Shown: positions 25,817 through 36,830 of the stretch, piece by piece
How the letters are laid out: the number at the start of each line of letters is the position of its first letter
How positions within the stretch are numbered: position 1 is the first letter of the stretch
Assembly: GCA_031428675.1 (NCBI GenBank)
Contig: JANOYC010000040.1
Coordinates: 1 to 64,000 of the forward strand
Source: JANOYC01 sp031428675
Lineage (GTDB): Bacteria > Actinomycetota > Actinomycetes > Actinomycetales > Microbacteriaceae
Length of the DNA: 64,000 nucleotides
Direction of reading: 5' to 3'
The notes under the pieces: model-generated
The model's input: only the letters and a program-made list of their open reading frames with translations
Databases searched by the model: none
Told to the model about the DNA's origin: nothing
Made by a program: the position numbers and the translations under genes

Positions 25817-27454
25817 TTAGCGGCGTGCCTTGACGATCTTTTCCTGGTTGACGTCTTCGGCAGGAAGTTCTTGGAACCTCTCGCTGCCAACGGATGCCAG
25901 TGGCTTTCCTTCGCCGGTTTGGAACTCGAGCTTGAAGGCGTCGACGCCAGCATCGAGAGCCGAGAGAGTGGCATCGTCGAGAACGTTAGTCGAACGCAGC
26001 GTCGACAGCACTTCGGTGTTGCGGCCGAGGTAATCGATCAGCTCGCGCTCGAAACGGAGCACGTCTTCGATGGCCACTTCATCCAATTTGCCATTGGTGC
26101 CCGCCCAAATCGAGACAACCTGCTCCTCGACCGGGTAAGGCGAATACTGAGGCTGGCGCAGAAGTTCGGTCAGACGCGCTCCGCGGGCGAGCTGGCGGCG
26201 GCTGGCCGCGTCCAGGTCGGAAGCGAACATCGCGAATGCTTCGAGCGAACGGTACTGAGCGAGCTCAAGCTTCAGCGTTCCGGAGACCTTCTTGATCGAC
26301 TTGACCTGTGCGTCACCACCAACGCGCGACACCGAGATGCCAACGTCGACAGCGGGACGCTGGTTGGCGTTGAACAGATCGGACTGGAGGAAGATCTGAC
26401 CGTCGGTGATCGAGATGACGTTTGTCGGGATGTAGGCCGAAACGTCGTTCGCTTTGGTCTCGATGATCGGGAGCCCGGTCATCGAACCGGCGCCCAACTC
26501 ATCGGAGAGCTTCGCACAACGCTCGAGCAAGCGGGAGTGCAGGTAGAAAACGTCGCCAGGGTATGCCTCACGGCCCGGTGGGCGGCGAAGAAGCAAAGAC
26601 ACGGCGCGGTACGCCTCGGCCTGCTTGGAAAGGTCATCGAAGATGATCAGAACGTGCTTGCCGCCGTACATCCAGTGCTGGCCGATTGCCGAGCCAGTGT
26701 AGGGAGCGAGGTACTTGAAGCCAGCCGGGTCAGACGCGGGGCTTGCCACGATCGTGGTGTATTCCATCGCGCCGGCGTCTTCGAGCGCGCCCTTGACGGC
26801 CGCGATGGTCGAACCCTTCTGGCCGATGGCGACGTAGATGCAGCGCACCTGCTTGCTGACATCACCGGATTCCCAGTTCGCCTTCTGGTTGATGATGGTG
26901 TCGATCGCGATGGCGGTCTTGCCGGTCTGGCGGTCGCCGATGATCAGCTGACGCTGCCCACGACCAACAGGAATCATCGCGTCAATGGCCTTGATACCGG
27001 TCTGCAGTGGCTCGTGCACGCTCTTGCGCTGCATCACGCCTGGTGCCTGAAGCTCGAGAGCACGACGACCCTCCGAAGCAATGGCCCCCAGGCCGTCGAT
27101 CGGGGATCCCAGCGGGTCGACAACGCGACCGAGGTAAGCGTCGCCCACGGGAACGGAAAGCACTTCGCCCGTGCGGGTCACTTCCATTCCCGCAACGATG
27201 CCGGAGAATTCGCCGAGCACGACAACACCGATCTGGCTCTCCTCGAGGTTCAAGGCGAGGCCCAGCGTTCCGTCGGCGAACTTGATGAGCTCGTTGGCCA
27301 TGACGCCGGGGAGCCCCTCGACGTGCGCAATACCGTCACCGGCGTCAGAGACGACACCGACCTCGATCGTCGAGGCCTTGCCCGGCTCGTATGCCTTGAC
27401 GAAGTCCTTCAGCGCGTTGCGGATCTCATCCGGGCTGATCGTGATGTCTGCCAT
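25817..27454 (-). CDS. atpA: ATP synthase alpha subunit (F1)
   Basis: 545 residues from the ATG at 27452-27454, preceded by AGAAGGAA; the open frame continues further upstream into atpH, but that part is not alpha-like. Nucleotide-binding P-loop GDRQTGKTAIAIDT, and the alpha/beta signature near PAVDVGISVSRVGG. It carries the non-catalytic nucleotide sites of F1. The C-terminal extension with a terminal KARR is typical of actinobacterial alpha chains. Confidence 0.97.
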   Translation of the reverse strand: MADITISPDEIRNALKDFVKAYEPGKASTIEVGVVSDAGDGIAHVEGLPGVMANELIKFADGTLGLALNLEESQIGVVVLGEFSGIVAGMEVTRTGEVLSVPVGDAYLGRVVDPLGSPIDGLGAIASEGRRALELQAPGVMQRKSVHEPLQTGIKAIDAMIPVGRGQRQLIIGDRQTGKTAIAIDTIINQKANWESGDVSKQVRCIYVAIGQKGSTIAAVKGALEDAGAMEYTTIVASPASDPAGFKYLAPYTGSAIGQHWMYGGKHVLIIFDDLSKQAEAYRAVSLLLRRPPGREAYPGDVFYLHSRLLERCAKLSDELGAGSMTGLPIIETKANDVSAYIPTNVISITDGQIFLQSDLFNANQRPAVDVGISVSRVGGDAQVKSIKKVSGTLKLELAQYRSLEAFAMFASDLDAASRRQLARGARLTELLRQPQYSPYPVEEQVVSIWAGTNGKLDEVAIEDVLRFERELIDYLGRNTEVLSTLRSTNVLDDATLSALDAGVDAFKLEFQTGEGKPLASVGSERFQELPAEDVNQEKIVKARR

Positions 27455-27489
27455 GTTGTTCCTTCTAACCTGTGTGCTTTTCGAGCGCG

Positions 27490-28278
27490 CTAGCCAGCGA
27501 GCTGAAGTCTGAGTTCGTTGAGTCGAGTTGCGATGCTGCCGTCGATGACGTCGTCGCCCACTTGCACGCGCACGCCGCCGATCACCGATGAATCGATGAC
27601 TTCGTTGATGCGAAGCGACCGACCGTACGTTGCGGCAAGCCCCGCAGCGAGACGGTCGAGTTGTGCCTGTCCGAGCGGCGCAGCGCTCGTCACCGTTGCG
27701 ATAGAGAAGCCGGCCTGATCGGCAACGACGGTGGCCGCGAAGGACACCAACTCTCCAATGCGACGATCGCGGGGCGTCTGCACGAGGTGCTCGAGAATGG
27801 CGAGCGTCTGTCTGCTGACCTTTGATCCGAGGAGGCGGCGCACGAGCGCTGCCTTCTGATCTGTTGCACCGAGCTTGCTGCCTACGGCGAGTTCCAGTTC
27901 GGCATCCGACGCGACCGCAGCGGCGAAGGCGAAAAGTTCGCTCTCGATGGGCACAGAACTGCCCGATGATGCCACGGCCCGGATGCCCACCTCTTCGACG
28001 CCCGCGATGAGATCGTCGGCACTCGACCAACGCTCCCCCACGATCGAGGCGAGAATCGAGCGCACTGCGTCGCTCTGCGAGGCGAACACCCGCCCAATGA
28101 TCTTCGCAGCCACCTCGGTTTCAGCGGAATCCAACAGAGCCGACGCCAACTGCGGCGAGCCGCTGATCACGCGCGCCACGGCGAGCAATTGCTCACCCGT
28201 CGCCAGCTCGGCTGAAGAGCCGTTGGCGGCCAGCGCCGCCTTCGACGCCGCAAGAGCCTGTCTCGTTGCTGAACCCAT
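27490..28278 (-). CDS. atpH: ATP synthase delta subunit (F1)
   Basis: 262 residues, matching the actinobacterial delta chain, which is longer than the 177-residue E. coli protein. The C-terminal part contains the conserved TVTSAAPLGQAQLDRL and VQVGDDVIDGSIATRLNEL blocks that hold the peripheral stalk to F1. It starts 6 bp after atpF. Confidence 0.94.
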   Translation of the reverse strand: MGSATRQALAASKAALAANGSSAELATGEQLLAVARVISGSPQLASALLDSAETEVAAKIIGRVFASQSDAVRSILASIVGERWSSADDLIAGVEEVGIRAVASSGSSVPIESELFAFAAAVASDAELELAVGSKLGATDQKAALVRRLLGSKVSRQTLAILEHLVQTPRDRRIGELVSFAATVVADQAGFSIATVTSAAPLGQAQLDRLAAGLAATYGRSLRINEVIDSSVIGGVRVQVGDDVIDGSIATRLNELRLQLAG

Positions 28279-28284
28279 CCGGTG

Positions 28285-28830
28285 CTACTTCGCTTTCTGT
28301 ACTTCGGAAGCTTCGAGGTCGGCAAGGAAGCGGTCGACAATCGCTGTCGCCTTCTTGTCGTCGCTGAGCGATTCCCCGATCACGCCCGACGCCAGATCGA
28401 TGGCGAGCGTGCCGACCTCTGCGCGAAGTGAGGTGAGCGCGCTCTGGCGCTCTGCCTCGATCGTCGCCTGCGCGTTTGCCGTGATGCGGGCAGCCTCGAC
28501 GGACGCCTGTTCCTTGAGCTCGTTGAGGATCTTGGTGCCGTCGAGTCGAGCCTGTTCACGGATGCGCGCAGCCTCCGTGCGCGCCTCCGCAAGCTGCGCC
28601 TTGTACTCCTCGAGCGCCTTGTCGGCTTCCGCCTGGGCGTTCTCGGCCTTCGTGATGCCGCCCTCGATGACCTCGGCGCGCGCGTCGAGCGTCTTCTGCA
28701 CCGCAGGCAGGATCTTCTTCCAGAAGAAGAAGAGCAGCACGACGAAGACGACCGTCGCCCACAGGATGTCGGGGATCGCCGGAATCAGCGGATTTTCGCT
28801 CTCCGCGGCCCGTACCAGTGAGTGAACCAT
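28285..28830 (-). CDS. atpF: ATP synthase b subunit (Fo peripheral stalk)
   Basis: 181 residues. One N-terminal membrane helix (about 24-42, LWATVVFVVLLFFFW) precedes a long charged Ala/Glu-rich coiled coil (about 50-165), the dimeric stator stalk. It sits 8 bp after atpE and 6 bp before atpH, in the usual operon order. Confidence 0.96.
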   Translation of the reverse strand: MVHSLVRAAESENPLIPAIPDILWATVVFVVLLFFFWKKILPAVQKTLDARAEVIEGGITKAENAQAEADKALEEYKAQLAEARTEAARIREQARLDGTKILNELKEQASVEAARITANAQATIEAERQSALTSLRAEVGTLAIDLASGVIGESLSDDKKATAIVDRFLADLEASEVQKAK

Positions 28831-28838
28831 GGGGGTCC

Positions 28839-29075
28839 TTAGTTGGTGAAGATGAAGTACGTTGCGATACCGATGAACGCGAGCGCCTCGGTGAAGGCGA
28901 TACCGATGTACATGAGGACCGTGAGGCGACCCTGCAGCTCAGGCTGGCGGGCTACCGACTCGATCGTCTTTCCGACGACGATGCCGACGCCGATTGCCGG
29001 TCCGATTGCCGCGAGGCCGTAGCCGACCGTCGCGATGTTTCCGTTGATCTCCGCGACGATGGATGTTGCGTCCAC
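28839..29075 (-). CDS. atpE: ATP synthase c subunit (Fo rotor ring)
   Basis: 78 residues from a GTG at 29073-29075, preceded by a good GGAAGGAAA Shine-Dalgarno. Two membrane helices form the hairpin; the first contains the small-residue run GLAAIGPAIGVGIVVG, the loop is ARQPELQGR, and the second carries the proton-binding glutamate in FTEALAF. This is the target of diarylquinolines in mycobacteria. A longer frame exists upstream but crosses the ribosome site and is not c-like. Confidence 0.97.
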   Translation of the reverse strand: MDATSIVAEINGNIATVGYGLAAIGPAIGVGIVVGKTIESVARQPELQGRLTVLMYIGIAFTEALAFIGIATYFIFTN

Positions 29076-29140
29076 GTTGTGTTTCCTTCCATTGTGGTGA
29101 CCTGGCGAGCGCCAGTGCCGTTGAGTCTTGCTGAAATGTG

Positions 29141-29962
29141 TTAGTGCTCGTCTGCCAGCGCGAGCTGGAGGTAGACCGCGGTCAAGAGGGTGAAGACGTA
29201 CGCCTGCAGGAATGCGACCAAGATTTCGAAGAGCGTGAAGACGAATCCGAACGCCAACGTTCCGATACCGAAAAGCGACCATCCGCCGCCAGCGGTGAAG
29301 AAGAAGAAGTGGGTTGCGAGGAAGAACAGCACCAAAAGCAGGTGACCGACGACCATGTTCATCAGAAGACGTAGGGTGAGCGTGATCGGGCGCAGGATGA
29401 AGGTCGACAAGAACTCGATCGGCGTCACAATGATGTAGAGGAACCACGGCACGCCGGGCGGGAACAACGCGTTCCTGAAGAACGCACCCGGGTGCTTTTT
29501 GATGCCCGCGTAGATGAACGTGACGTACGCGACGATCGCGAGGATCATCGGGAGGCCGATGACGCTCGTGCCCGCGATGTTCAGGCCCGGAACGATGCCG
29601 GTGATATTCATGCCAAGAACGAGGAAGAAGATGGTCGTCAGCAACGGCAGGAACCGCTGTCCGTCTTTCTTGCCGAGCAGGTCTTCGGCGATGTTGACCC
29701 GCACGAGGTTGAGGCCCATTTCGACGAGCGACTGGTGGCGGCCCGGAACAAGAGTCATGCGGCGGGTACCGAGCCAGAAGAATGCGATGAGCGCGAGAAC
29801 GACGAGCACCCGGATGATCATGATGCGGTTCATCTCGAAGGGCGTGCCTACGAAGAGAACAGCCTCAGGGAAGAACTCGCCGATTGATGGCCCGACAAAG
29901 CTCCCGTCACCAGATTCGTCAGCGGTGGCGAGGGGCAGCAGTGCGAAAGCGTTTTGTAACAG
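29141..29962 (-). CDS. atpB: ATP synthase a subunit (Fo), probable CTG start
   Basis: The first ATG in frame (29831-29833) would give 230 residues and cut off a segment, GPSIGEFFPEAVLFVGTPFE, that I recall as conserved in actinobacterial a subunits. The open frame runs further upstream without any ATG, GTG or TTG back to a TGA. A CTG at 29960-29962 lies 6 nt after GGAG and gives 273 residues beginning with LQNAFALLPL after the initiator. The essential arginine is in TLTLRLLMNM, next to the proton half-channels. Five or six membrane helices. Family identity is certain; the start is inferred. Confidence 0.9.
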   Translation of the reverse strand: MLQNAFALLPLATADESGDGSFVGPSIGEFFPEAVLFVGTPFEMNRIMIIRVLVVLALIAFFWLGTRRMTLVPGRHQSLVEMGLNLVRVNIAEDLLGKKDGQRFLPLLTTIFFLVLGMNITGIVPGLNIAGTSVIGLPMILAIVAYVTFIYAGIKKHPGAFFRNALFPPGVPWFLYIIVTPIEFLSTFILRPITLTLRLLMNMVVGHLLLVLFFLATHFFFFTAGGGWSLFGIGTLAFGFVFTLFEILVAFLQAYVFTLLTAVYLQLALADEH

Positions 29963-30056
29963 CGCTATCTCCAGAATCGGGGCGCACGTGGACGCGGCGA
30001 TGGAAAGGGGGCGATCGCTTCACACCCTACCAATGAATCGGTCGCCGAACGAATCG

Positions 30057-30509
30057 TCATCGGTCGTTCTCACCGAGGTGCGTTCGCCCGCTTGCCCGGT
30101 CGTCGACATACGGGATTCGGGCGCGCGAAACGACCAGCAAGTCGACCACCAAGCTCCCGATGACGCCCGCCACGATGCTCAGGAACAGCACCACGTTGTC
30201 GACCCACGACTGATCTTTCAGCAGGAACACGAACACCAGGAAGACCACGAACTTGAGCAGCCAGCCGCCGAGGACTATCCCGAAGAATGCCGGCGAGAAC
30301 ATGTCTGATTTGGTCGAGCGATTGGCCACGAGGATGCTCGCGGCGGTGATCCCCAAGAACAGGAAGGACATCGCCGTGCCCACGAGGGCACTGAGCAGCC
30401 CGTTCGTTCCGGCTACGAGGAAGCCGATGATCGACCCCACGAGGGCGATCGCTCCGGCGAGAATTCCACCGTAGATGAGCACGCGTTTCAAGACGTCCGT
30501 TGCGGTCAC
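30057..30509 (-). CDS. AtpI-like small membrane protein
   Basis: 150 residues from a GTG that overlaps the wecA stop by 4 bp. Four hydrophobic helices, of which the first pair resembles the AtpI/UncI profile. Genes of this kind stand just before atpB in many bacteria and help c-ring assembly or Mg uptake; the counterpart in M. tuberculosis is Rv1303. Sequence similarity in this group is low, so the name rests mostly on place, size and topology. Confidence 0.75.
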   Translation of the reverse strand: MTATDVLKRVLIYGGILAGAIALVGSIIGFLVAGTNGLLSALVGTAMSFLFLGITAASILVANRSTKSDMFSPAFFGIVLGGWLLKFVVFLVFVFLLKDQSWVDNVVLFLSIVAGVIGSLVVDLLVVSRARIPYVDDRASGRTHLGENDR

Positions 30510-31768
30510 GAGGCAGCACCTTTCGAAGTGTCAATGGTTCCCGTCGCGAGGCTGCCCACATCGATCGATCCTTGGGAAGCGGCATCCAGCGGGTCATGGA
30601 TTGCGAACTCGGGGTGCTCGACGTTGTCGTGCGCGCTCGAACGCTGTGCTGCCCGTTCGGCCCGTTTGCGTCGACTGAGCGGTGCAAGCGTGAGGGCAGC
30701 GCACGCGACGAGCCCGATGACAATTCCTGTTGTCGCCCAATACCAGGGCACGAACATGAACGCCAGACAGCCGACCGCGATCACCGAGGTCCACGCGTAG
30801 AAGATCAACACGGCGTGAAAGTGCGAATGCCCCATGTCAAGAAGCCGATGGTGCAAGTGTTTGCGATCGGCGCTGAATGGCGATTTTCCGGCGCGAAGTC
30901 GACGGAACACCGCCAGGCTGAAATCAAGTAGCGGCACGATGAGCACGGCGAATGGCAACAGGATCGGGATGAACGCCGGCAGCAAGAGGGATCGGCCGTT
31001 GGTCTGGAAGAACAGCGGGTCGATCGAGCCGGTCACGGCTACTGCCGACGTAGCCATCAGCAGACCGACGAGCATGGAGCCCGCGTCGCCCATGAAGAGC
31101 TTCGCCGGATGCCAGTTGAGCGGCAGGAAGCCAAGGCAGATGCCGATCAGAATCGCGGTGATGAGCGATGCGAGGTTGTAGTAGTCGGTCTGCGCCGCGG
31201 GGCCGATGGCGAGCAGATAGGTATACAGGAAGAACACGCCGTTGGCGATGATGGCGACTCCGGCGACGAGTCCGTCGAGTCCGTCGATGAAGTTGATGGC
31301 ATTCATCACAAGAACGATGGCCAGCACCGTGATGACCAGCGACGTGTAGGGCGACACGATCGTGACTCCCCCGATGGGCAACTGCAGTATCTGCGCGCCT
31401 TGCCACGCTACGAGGCCTGCGGCGAGAACTTGCCCAGCGAGCTTCGTGAGCCAGTCGAGATCCCAGATGTCGTCGGCCACGCCGATGAGCACGATGATGA
31501 GCGCCGCGCCGAGAATCGCGAGGATCTTTTCGGGTTCGGTGAATACGAGCGAGAGGTTCGGCAGGAACGACGCGAGGCCGAACGCCACGAGCATCCCGAT
31601 GAACATCGCGATGCCGCCGAGACGCGGGGTCGGCCGAGTGTGCACATCACGCGCACGAATCTGGGGATAGAGCCGATATCGGATACTGAGCTTCCAGATC
31701 ACGATGGCAAGCAACCAGGTGACGATCGCCGCAACCGACGTGATGAGAACGTAGAAGACTATTCGCAC
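30506..31768 (-). CDS. wecA: Polyprenyl-phosphate GlcNAc-1-phosphate transferase (WecA/TagO type)
   Basis: 420 residues with about ten membrane helices. Active-site landmarks of the MraY/WecA family: ADDIWDLDWL, NAINFIDGLDGLVAG, FMGDAGSMLVG and the HLHHRLLDMGHSH loop. It transfers GlcNAc-1-phosphate from UDP-GlcNAc to decaprenyl phosphate, the first step in arabinogalactan-type or teichoic-like wall glycan synthesis. The 5' end overlaps the tsaC gene by 10 bp. An 80-residue polar C-terminal tail rich in Arg and Ser is extra to the catalytic core. Confidence 0.94.
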   Translation of the reverse strand: MRIVFYVLITSVAAIVTWLLAIVIWKLSIRYRLYPQIRARDVHTRPTPRLGGIAMFIGMLVAFGLASFLPNLSLVFTEPEKILAILGAALIIVLIGVADDIWDLDWLTKLAGQVLAAGLVAWQGAQILQLPIGGVTIVSPYTSLVITVLAIVLVMNAINFIDGLDGLVAGVAIIANGVFFLYTYLLAIGPAAQTDYYNLASLITAILIGICLGFLPLNWHPAKLFMGDAGSMLVGLLMATSAVAVTGSIDPLFFQTNGRSLLLPAFIPILLPFAVLIVPLLDFSLAVFRRLRAGKSPFSADRKHLHHRLLDMGHSHFHAVLIFYAWTSVIAVGCLAFMFVPWYWATTGIVIGLVACAALTLAPLSRRKRAERAAQRSSAHDNVEHPEFAIHDPLDAASQGSIDVGSLATGTIDTSKGAAS

Positions 31769-32439
31769 GAGTCGGCTCCGACCACATCGCGAATGGCCTC
31801 AAGCGAGATCACGCCGTGACGACGAATCCGTAGGATCCCGTCTCCGTCGACGAGCGCTGTGGCATCCACGATTGTCGACCCGGCCGCGCGGAGATCGCTC
31901 GCGTATTCGCGCCCCGCCTCGCCATCGTCGAGGTAGATGTCGACGCTTGTGCCGAGGGCGGATTGCGCCTCGCCCGCGGTCACAGCGGGCGGCTGACCGC
32001 TGAGATTCGCGCTGGACACGGCGAGTGGTCCGGTCTCGGAGAGGAGTTCCAAAGCCACCTTATTGGCGGGCATGCGCAGAGCCACGGTTCCGTGCGTGTC
32101 ACCCAAATCCCACGCGAGCGACGTCGCAGCCGGCAGGATGATGGTGAGACCTCCCGGCCAGAACGCGGCGACAAGATCGCGAACCTTGTCGGGAACCGAT
32201 TCGGCAAGAGCGTCTAGCGTCGGAATTCCGGGCACGAGCACGGGCGGCGGTGAGCTGCGACCTCGGCCTTTCGCATCGAGAAGCCGCTGCACCGCTTCGG
32301 GTTGGAACGCGTCGGCCGCGACTCCGTACAGGGTGTCGGTCGGGATCACCACGAGGGCGCCGCGCCCGATGGCCGCTCTCGCCAGGCGCATTCCGGTGAG
32401 CAGTTCGGACGGTACCGAACAGTCGTAAAGGGATGCCAT
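31759..32439 (-). CDS. tsaC: L-threonylcarbamoyladenylate synthase (Sua5/YrdC)
   Basis: 226 residues from the ATG at 32437-32439, the first methionine before the conserved domain; longer readings give a non-conserved head. Motifs: ALVVIPTDTLYGVAADAF near the start, KGRGRSSPPPVLVP, and SSANLSGQPPAVT. It makes the threonylcarbamoyl-AMP used for the t6A modification of ANN-decoding tRNAs. It precedes wecA and follows prmC, as in M. tuberculosis. Confidence 0.93.
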   Translation of the reverse strand: MASLYDCSVPSELLTGMRLARAAIGRGALVVIPTDTLYGVAADAFQPEAVQRLLDAKGRGRSSPPPVLVPGIPTLDALAESVPDKVRDLVAAFWPGGLTIILPAATSLAWDLGDTHGTVALRMPANKVALELLSETGPLAVSSANLSGQPPAVTAGEAQSALGTSVDIYLDDGEAGREYASDLRAAGSTIVDATALVDGDGILRIRRHGVISLEAIRDVVGADSCE

Positions 32440-32518
32440 GTCTCGTTCATGATAGCCCGGCAGGCTGCCCACGCCGTGGACCGACGTGATCATTGTGCAG
32501 CCGCTCGGGCGAGCTGTT

Positions 32519-33382
32519 TCAGCGAATAGCGGTCGTCGCCCGATCGCGGCCACTGAGGTCGCGGTGCGAGCCCACCGCGTGCCAGCCGTCGGCACGAAGG
32601 AACTCGGAAATCGAGGGTGCTTGTTCGTCGCCGTGCTCGATCACGAGATTGCCACCGGGTCGAAGCAGGCGCTTCGCCGTCGCAGACACCTGACGCACGA
32701 CGTCGAGTCCGTCCTCACCGCCGTACAACGCGTGAGCGGGGTCGAACAGCCGCACCTCCGGGTCGCGCGGGATGGCACCGGTGGGGATGTACGGCGGGTT
32801 TGAGATGACCAGATCGACCGTGCCGTCACGGTGCGGCAGCGCGTTCGCCAGGTCGACGAACTGGAGTTCGAGGTTATCGAGCGCAGCCGTTCGAACGTTG
32901 CTCTTGGCCCAGATGAACGCCGCTGGAGAGTTCTCCACCGCGACCACCCGCGCGTGCGGAACTTCGCTCGCAAGGGCGATCGCGATCGCGCCACTGCCGG
33001 CGCCGAGGTCGACAGCGAGTGGGCTGCCGTTCGCATTCGCGCGCAGGAAGTCAATGGCGATCTGCGCGACCTGCTCGGTTTCCGGACGCGGAACGAATAC
33101 GCCGGGGCCGACGGCGAGTTCGAGCGAGCGGAAGGGAGCGATCCCGGTGATGTGCTGGAGCGGCTCACGCGTAGCGCGACGCTCGACCGCCGCAGTCACG
33201 GCAAGCACATCGTCGCTGTCGATCTGTGTTCCGGTGACCATTTTCACGTGAACTTCGCCACGGCTGAGGCGAAGCACGTGCGCGATAAGCAGTTCGGCAT
33301 CGACTATCGGCGTGGGCACGCCGACGGACGCGAGCCGCGCAATCGCCTGCTCGCGTAGCTCGGCTACGGTCGCGGAATTCAG
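32519..33382 (-). CDS. prmC: Peptide chain release factor N5-glutamine methyltransferase, probable CTG start
   Basis: The catalytic signature NPPYIPTG and the SAM-binding AVDLGAGSGAIAIALA are intact. The first GTG (33317-33319) would give 266 residues and begin in the middle of the N-terminal helical domain. The frame upstream encodes TVAELREQAIARLASVG, which is the expected first helix, but contains no ATG, GTG or TTG. A CTG at 33380-33382 overlaps the prfA stop (CTGA) and gives 287 residues, the usual length. PrmC methylates the GGQ glutamine of RF1 and RF2; the coupling with prfA fits that job. Function certain, start inferred. Confidence 0.9.
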   Translation of the reverse strand: MNSATVAELREQAIARLASVGVPTPIVDAELLIAHVLRLSRGEVHVKMVTGTQIDSDDVLAVTAAVERRATREPLQHITGIAPFRSLELAVGPGVFVPRPETEQVAQIAIDFLRANANGSPLAVDLGAGSGAIAIALASEVPHARVVAVENSPAAFIWAKSNVRTAALDNLELQFVDLANALPHRDGTVDLVISNPPYIPTGAIPRDPEVRLFDPAHALYGGEDGLDVVRQVSATAKRLLRPGGNLVIEHGDEQAPSISEFLRADGWHAVGSHRDLSGRDRATTAIR

Positions 33383-34460
33383 GCTTCGTCGTCTCCGATG
33401 GCGGCGAGTCGCGCTTCCTCGTCGGCCTGAATACAGGATTCGATCACGGGCTCGAGCGCACCGTTCATCACGACATCGAGGTTGTAAGCCTTGTAGCCGG
33501 TGCGGTGGTCTGCGATGCGGTTCTCGGGAAAGTTGTACGTGCGGATGCGCTCTGACCGGTCCATCGTGCGAATCTGACTCTTGCGCACCTCAGAGGCCGC
33601 GGCATCGATCTCCTCCTGCTGGCGCGCGAGCACCCGAGCGCGCAGCACGCGCATACCCGCCTCGCGGTTCTGCAGTTGGCTCTTCTCGTTCTGCATCGCA
33701 ACGACGATGCCCGTCGGAAGGTGGGTGATGCGCACTGCGGAGTCGGTCGTGTTGACCGACTGTCCGCCGGGGCCGCTCGAGCGGTAGACGTCGATTTTCA
33801 GGTCATTGGGACTGATCTCGACTTCTTCGGGCTCGTCAACCTCGGGGAATACGAGCACTCCAGCCGCTGAGGTGTGGATGCGGCCCTGTGATTCGGTCGC
33901 GGGCACGCGTTGCACTCGGTGCACGCCGCCCTCGTACTTCAAGTGCGCCCAGACGCCTTGTGCCGGGTCGGTTGACGATCCCTTGATGGCGAGTTGGACA
34001 TCCTTGATGCCCCCGAGGTCACTAGACGTCTGCTCGATGATTTCGGTCTTCCAACCCTTGGACTCGGCATAGTGCGCGTACATCCGCAGCAGATCTCCGG
34101 CGAAGAGCGCCGACTCCGCGCCGCCCTCCCCCATCTTGATCTCCATGATCACGTCGCGACCGTCATTGGGGTCGCGGGGGATCAACAAGCGTCGGAGTGT
34201 CTCGGCCGAGGCGAGCAGGTGCTCTTCGAGCGCCGGAATCTCCTCGGCAAAGGCTTCGTCCTCTGTTGCGAGTTCGCGGGCCGCGGCCAGATCTTCGTCG
34301 ACGCTCTTCCAATCGTGGAACGCCGCGACGATTCTGCTGAGTTCCGCATACCGGCGGTTGACCTTTTTGCTACGCGCGGGATTCGCGTGCAGCTCGGGGT
34401 CGGCGAGCTGGTTCTGCAGATCCTCGTGCTCAACGATCAGCGACTGCACCGACTCGAACA

Positions 34461-34461
<1 letters not shown>
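33379..34461 (-). CDS. prfA: Peptide chain release factor 1
   Basis: 360 residues, full length. The GGQ loop reads SSGPGGQSVNTTDSAVRITH and the stop-codon recognition region lies around residues 180-200. It ends translation at UAA and UAG. The ATG shares one base with the rho stop (TGATG), and the stop lies in the prmC start, so rho-prfA-prmC are translated as a chain. Confidence 0.97.
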
Positions 34462-36608
<2,147 letters not shown>

Positions 36609-36830
36609 TGGGTTGGATTCCTTTTCTCCCCGGACAATGAAAATGCCGGGGCAGCAAATCGCTCGTTCGGCGATCTGCGCGAGGCCGTGTCAGATGGACA
36701 CAGAGGTCGCACAGACCGCGAGGGTGAGCGTCTGCTTGTGAGATTGCACCACCGCGGCTCCGCCAACTTCCCTGGTAGGGAATGTGCTGGTTCGTGGAAT
36801 TCGGCAACGCCGAACCCCGTTTTCCTTGGG
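36609..36830 (-). promoter_or_regulatory. Leader region between thrB and rho
   Basis: 222 bp without a gene. On the minus strand a hairpin CCTTGG...CCAAGG spans the thrB stop, and a second one, TTCGGC-GTT-GCCGAA, lies at 36800-36814. Neither is followed by a U tract. The last 30 bp before the rho GTG are purine-rich and include AAAGGAA. A rho promoter and a Rho-dependent self-attenuation leader, as known for other rho genes, would be expected here, but I cannot place the promoter. Confidence 0.35.
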
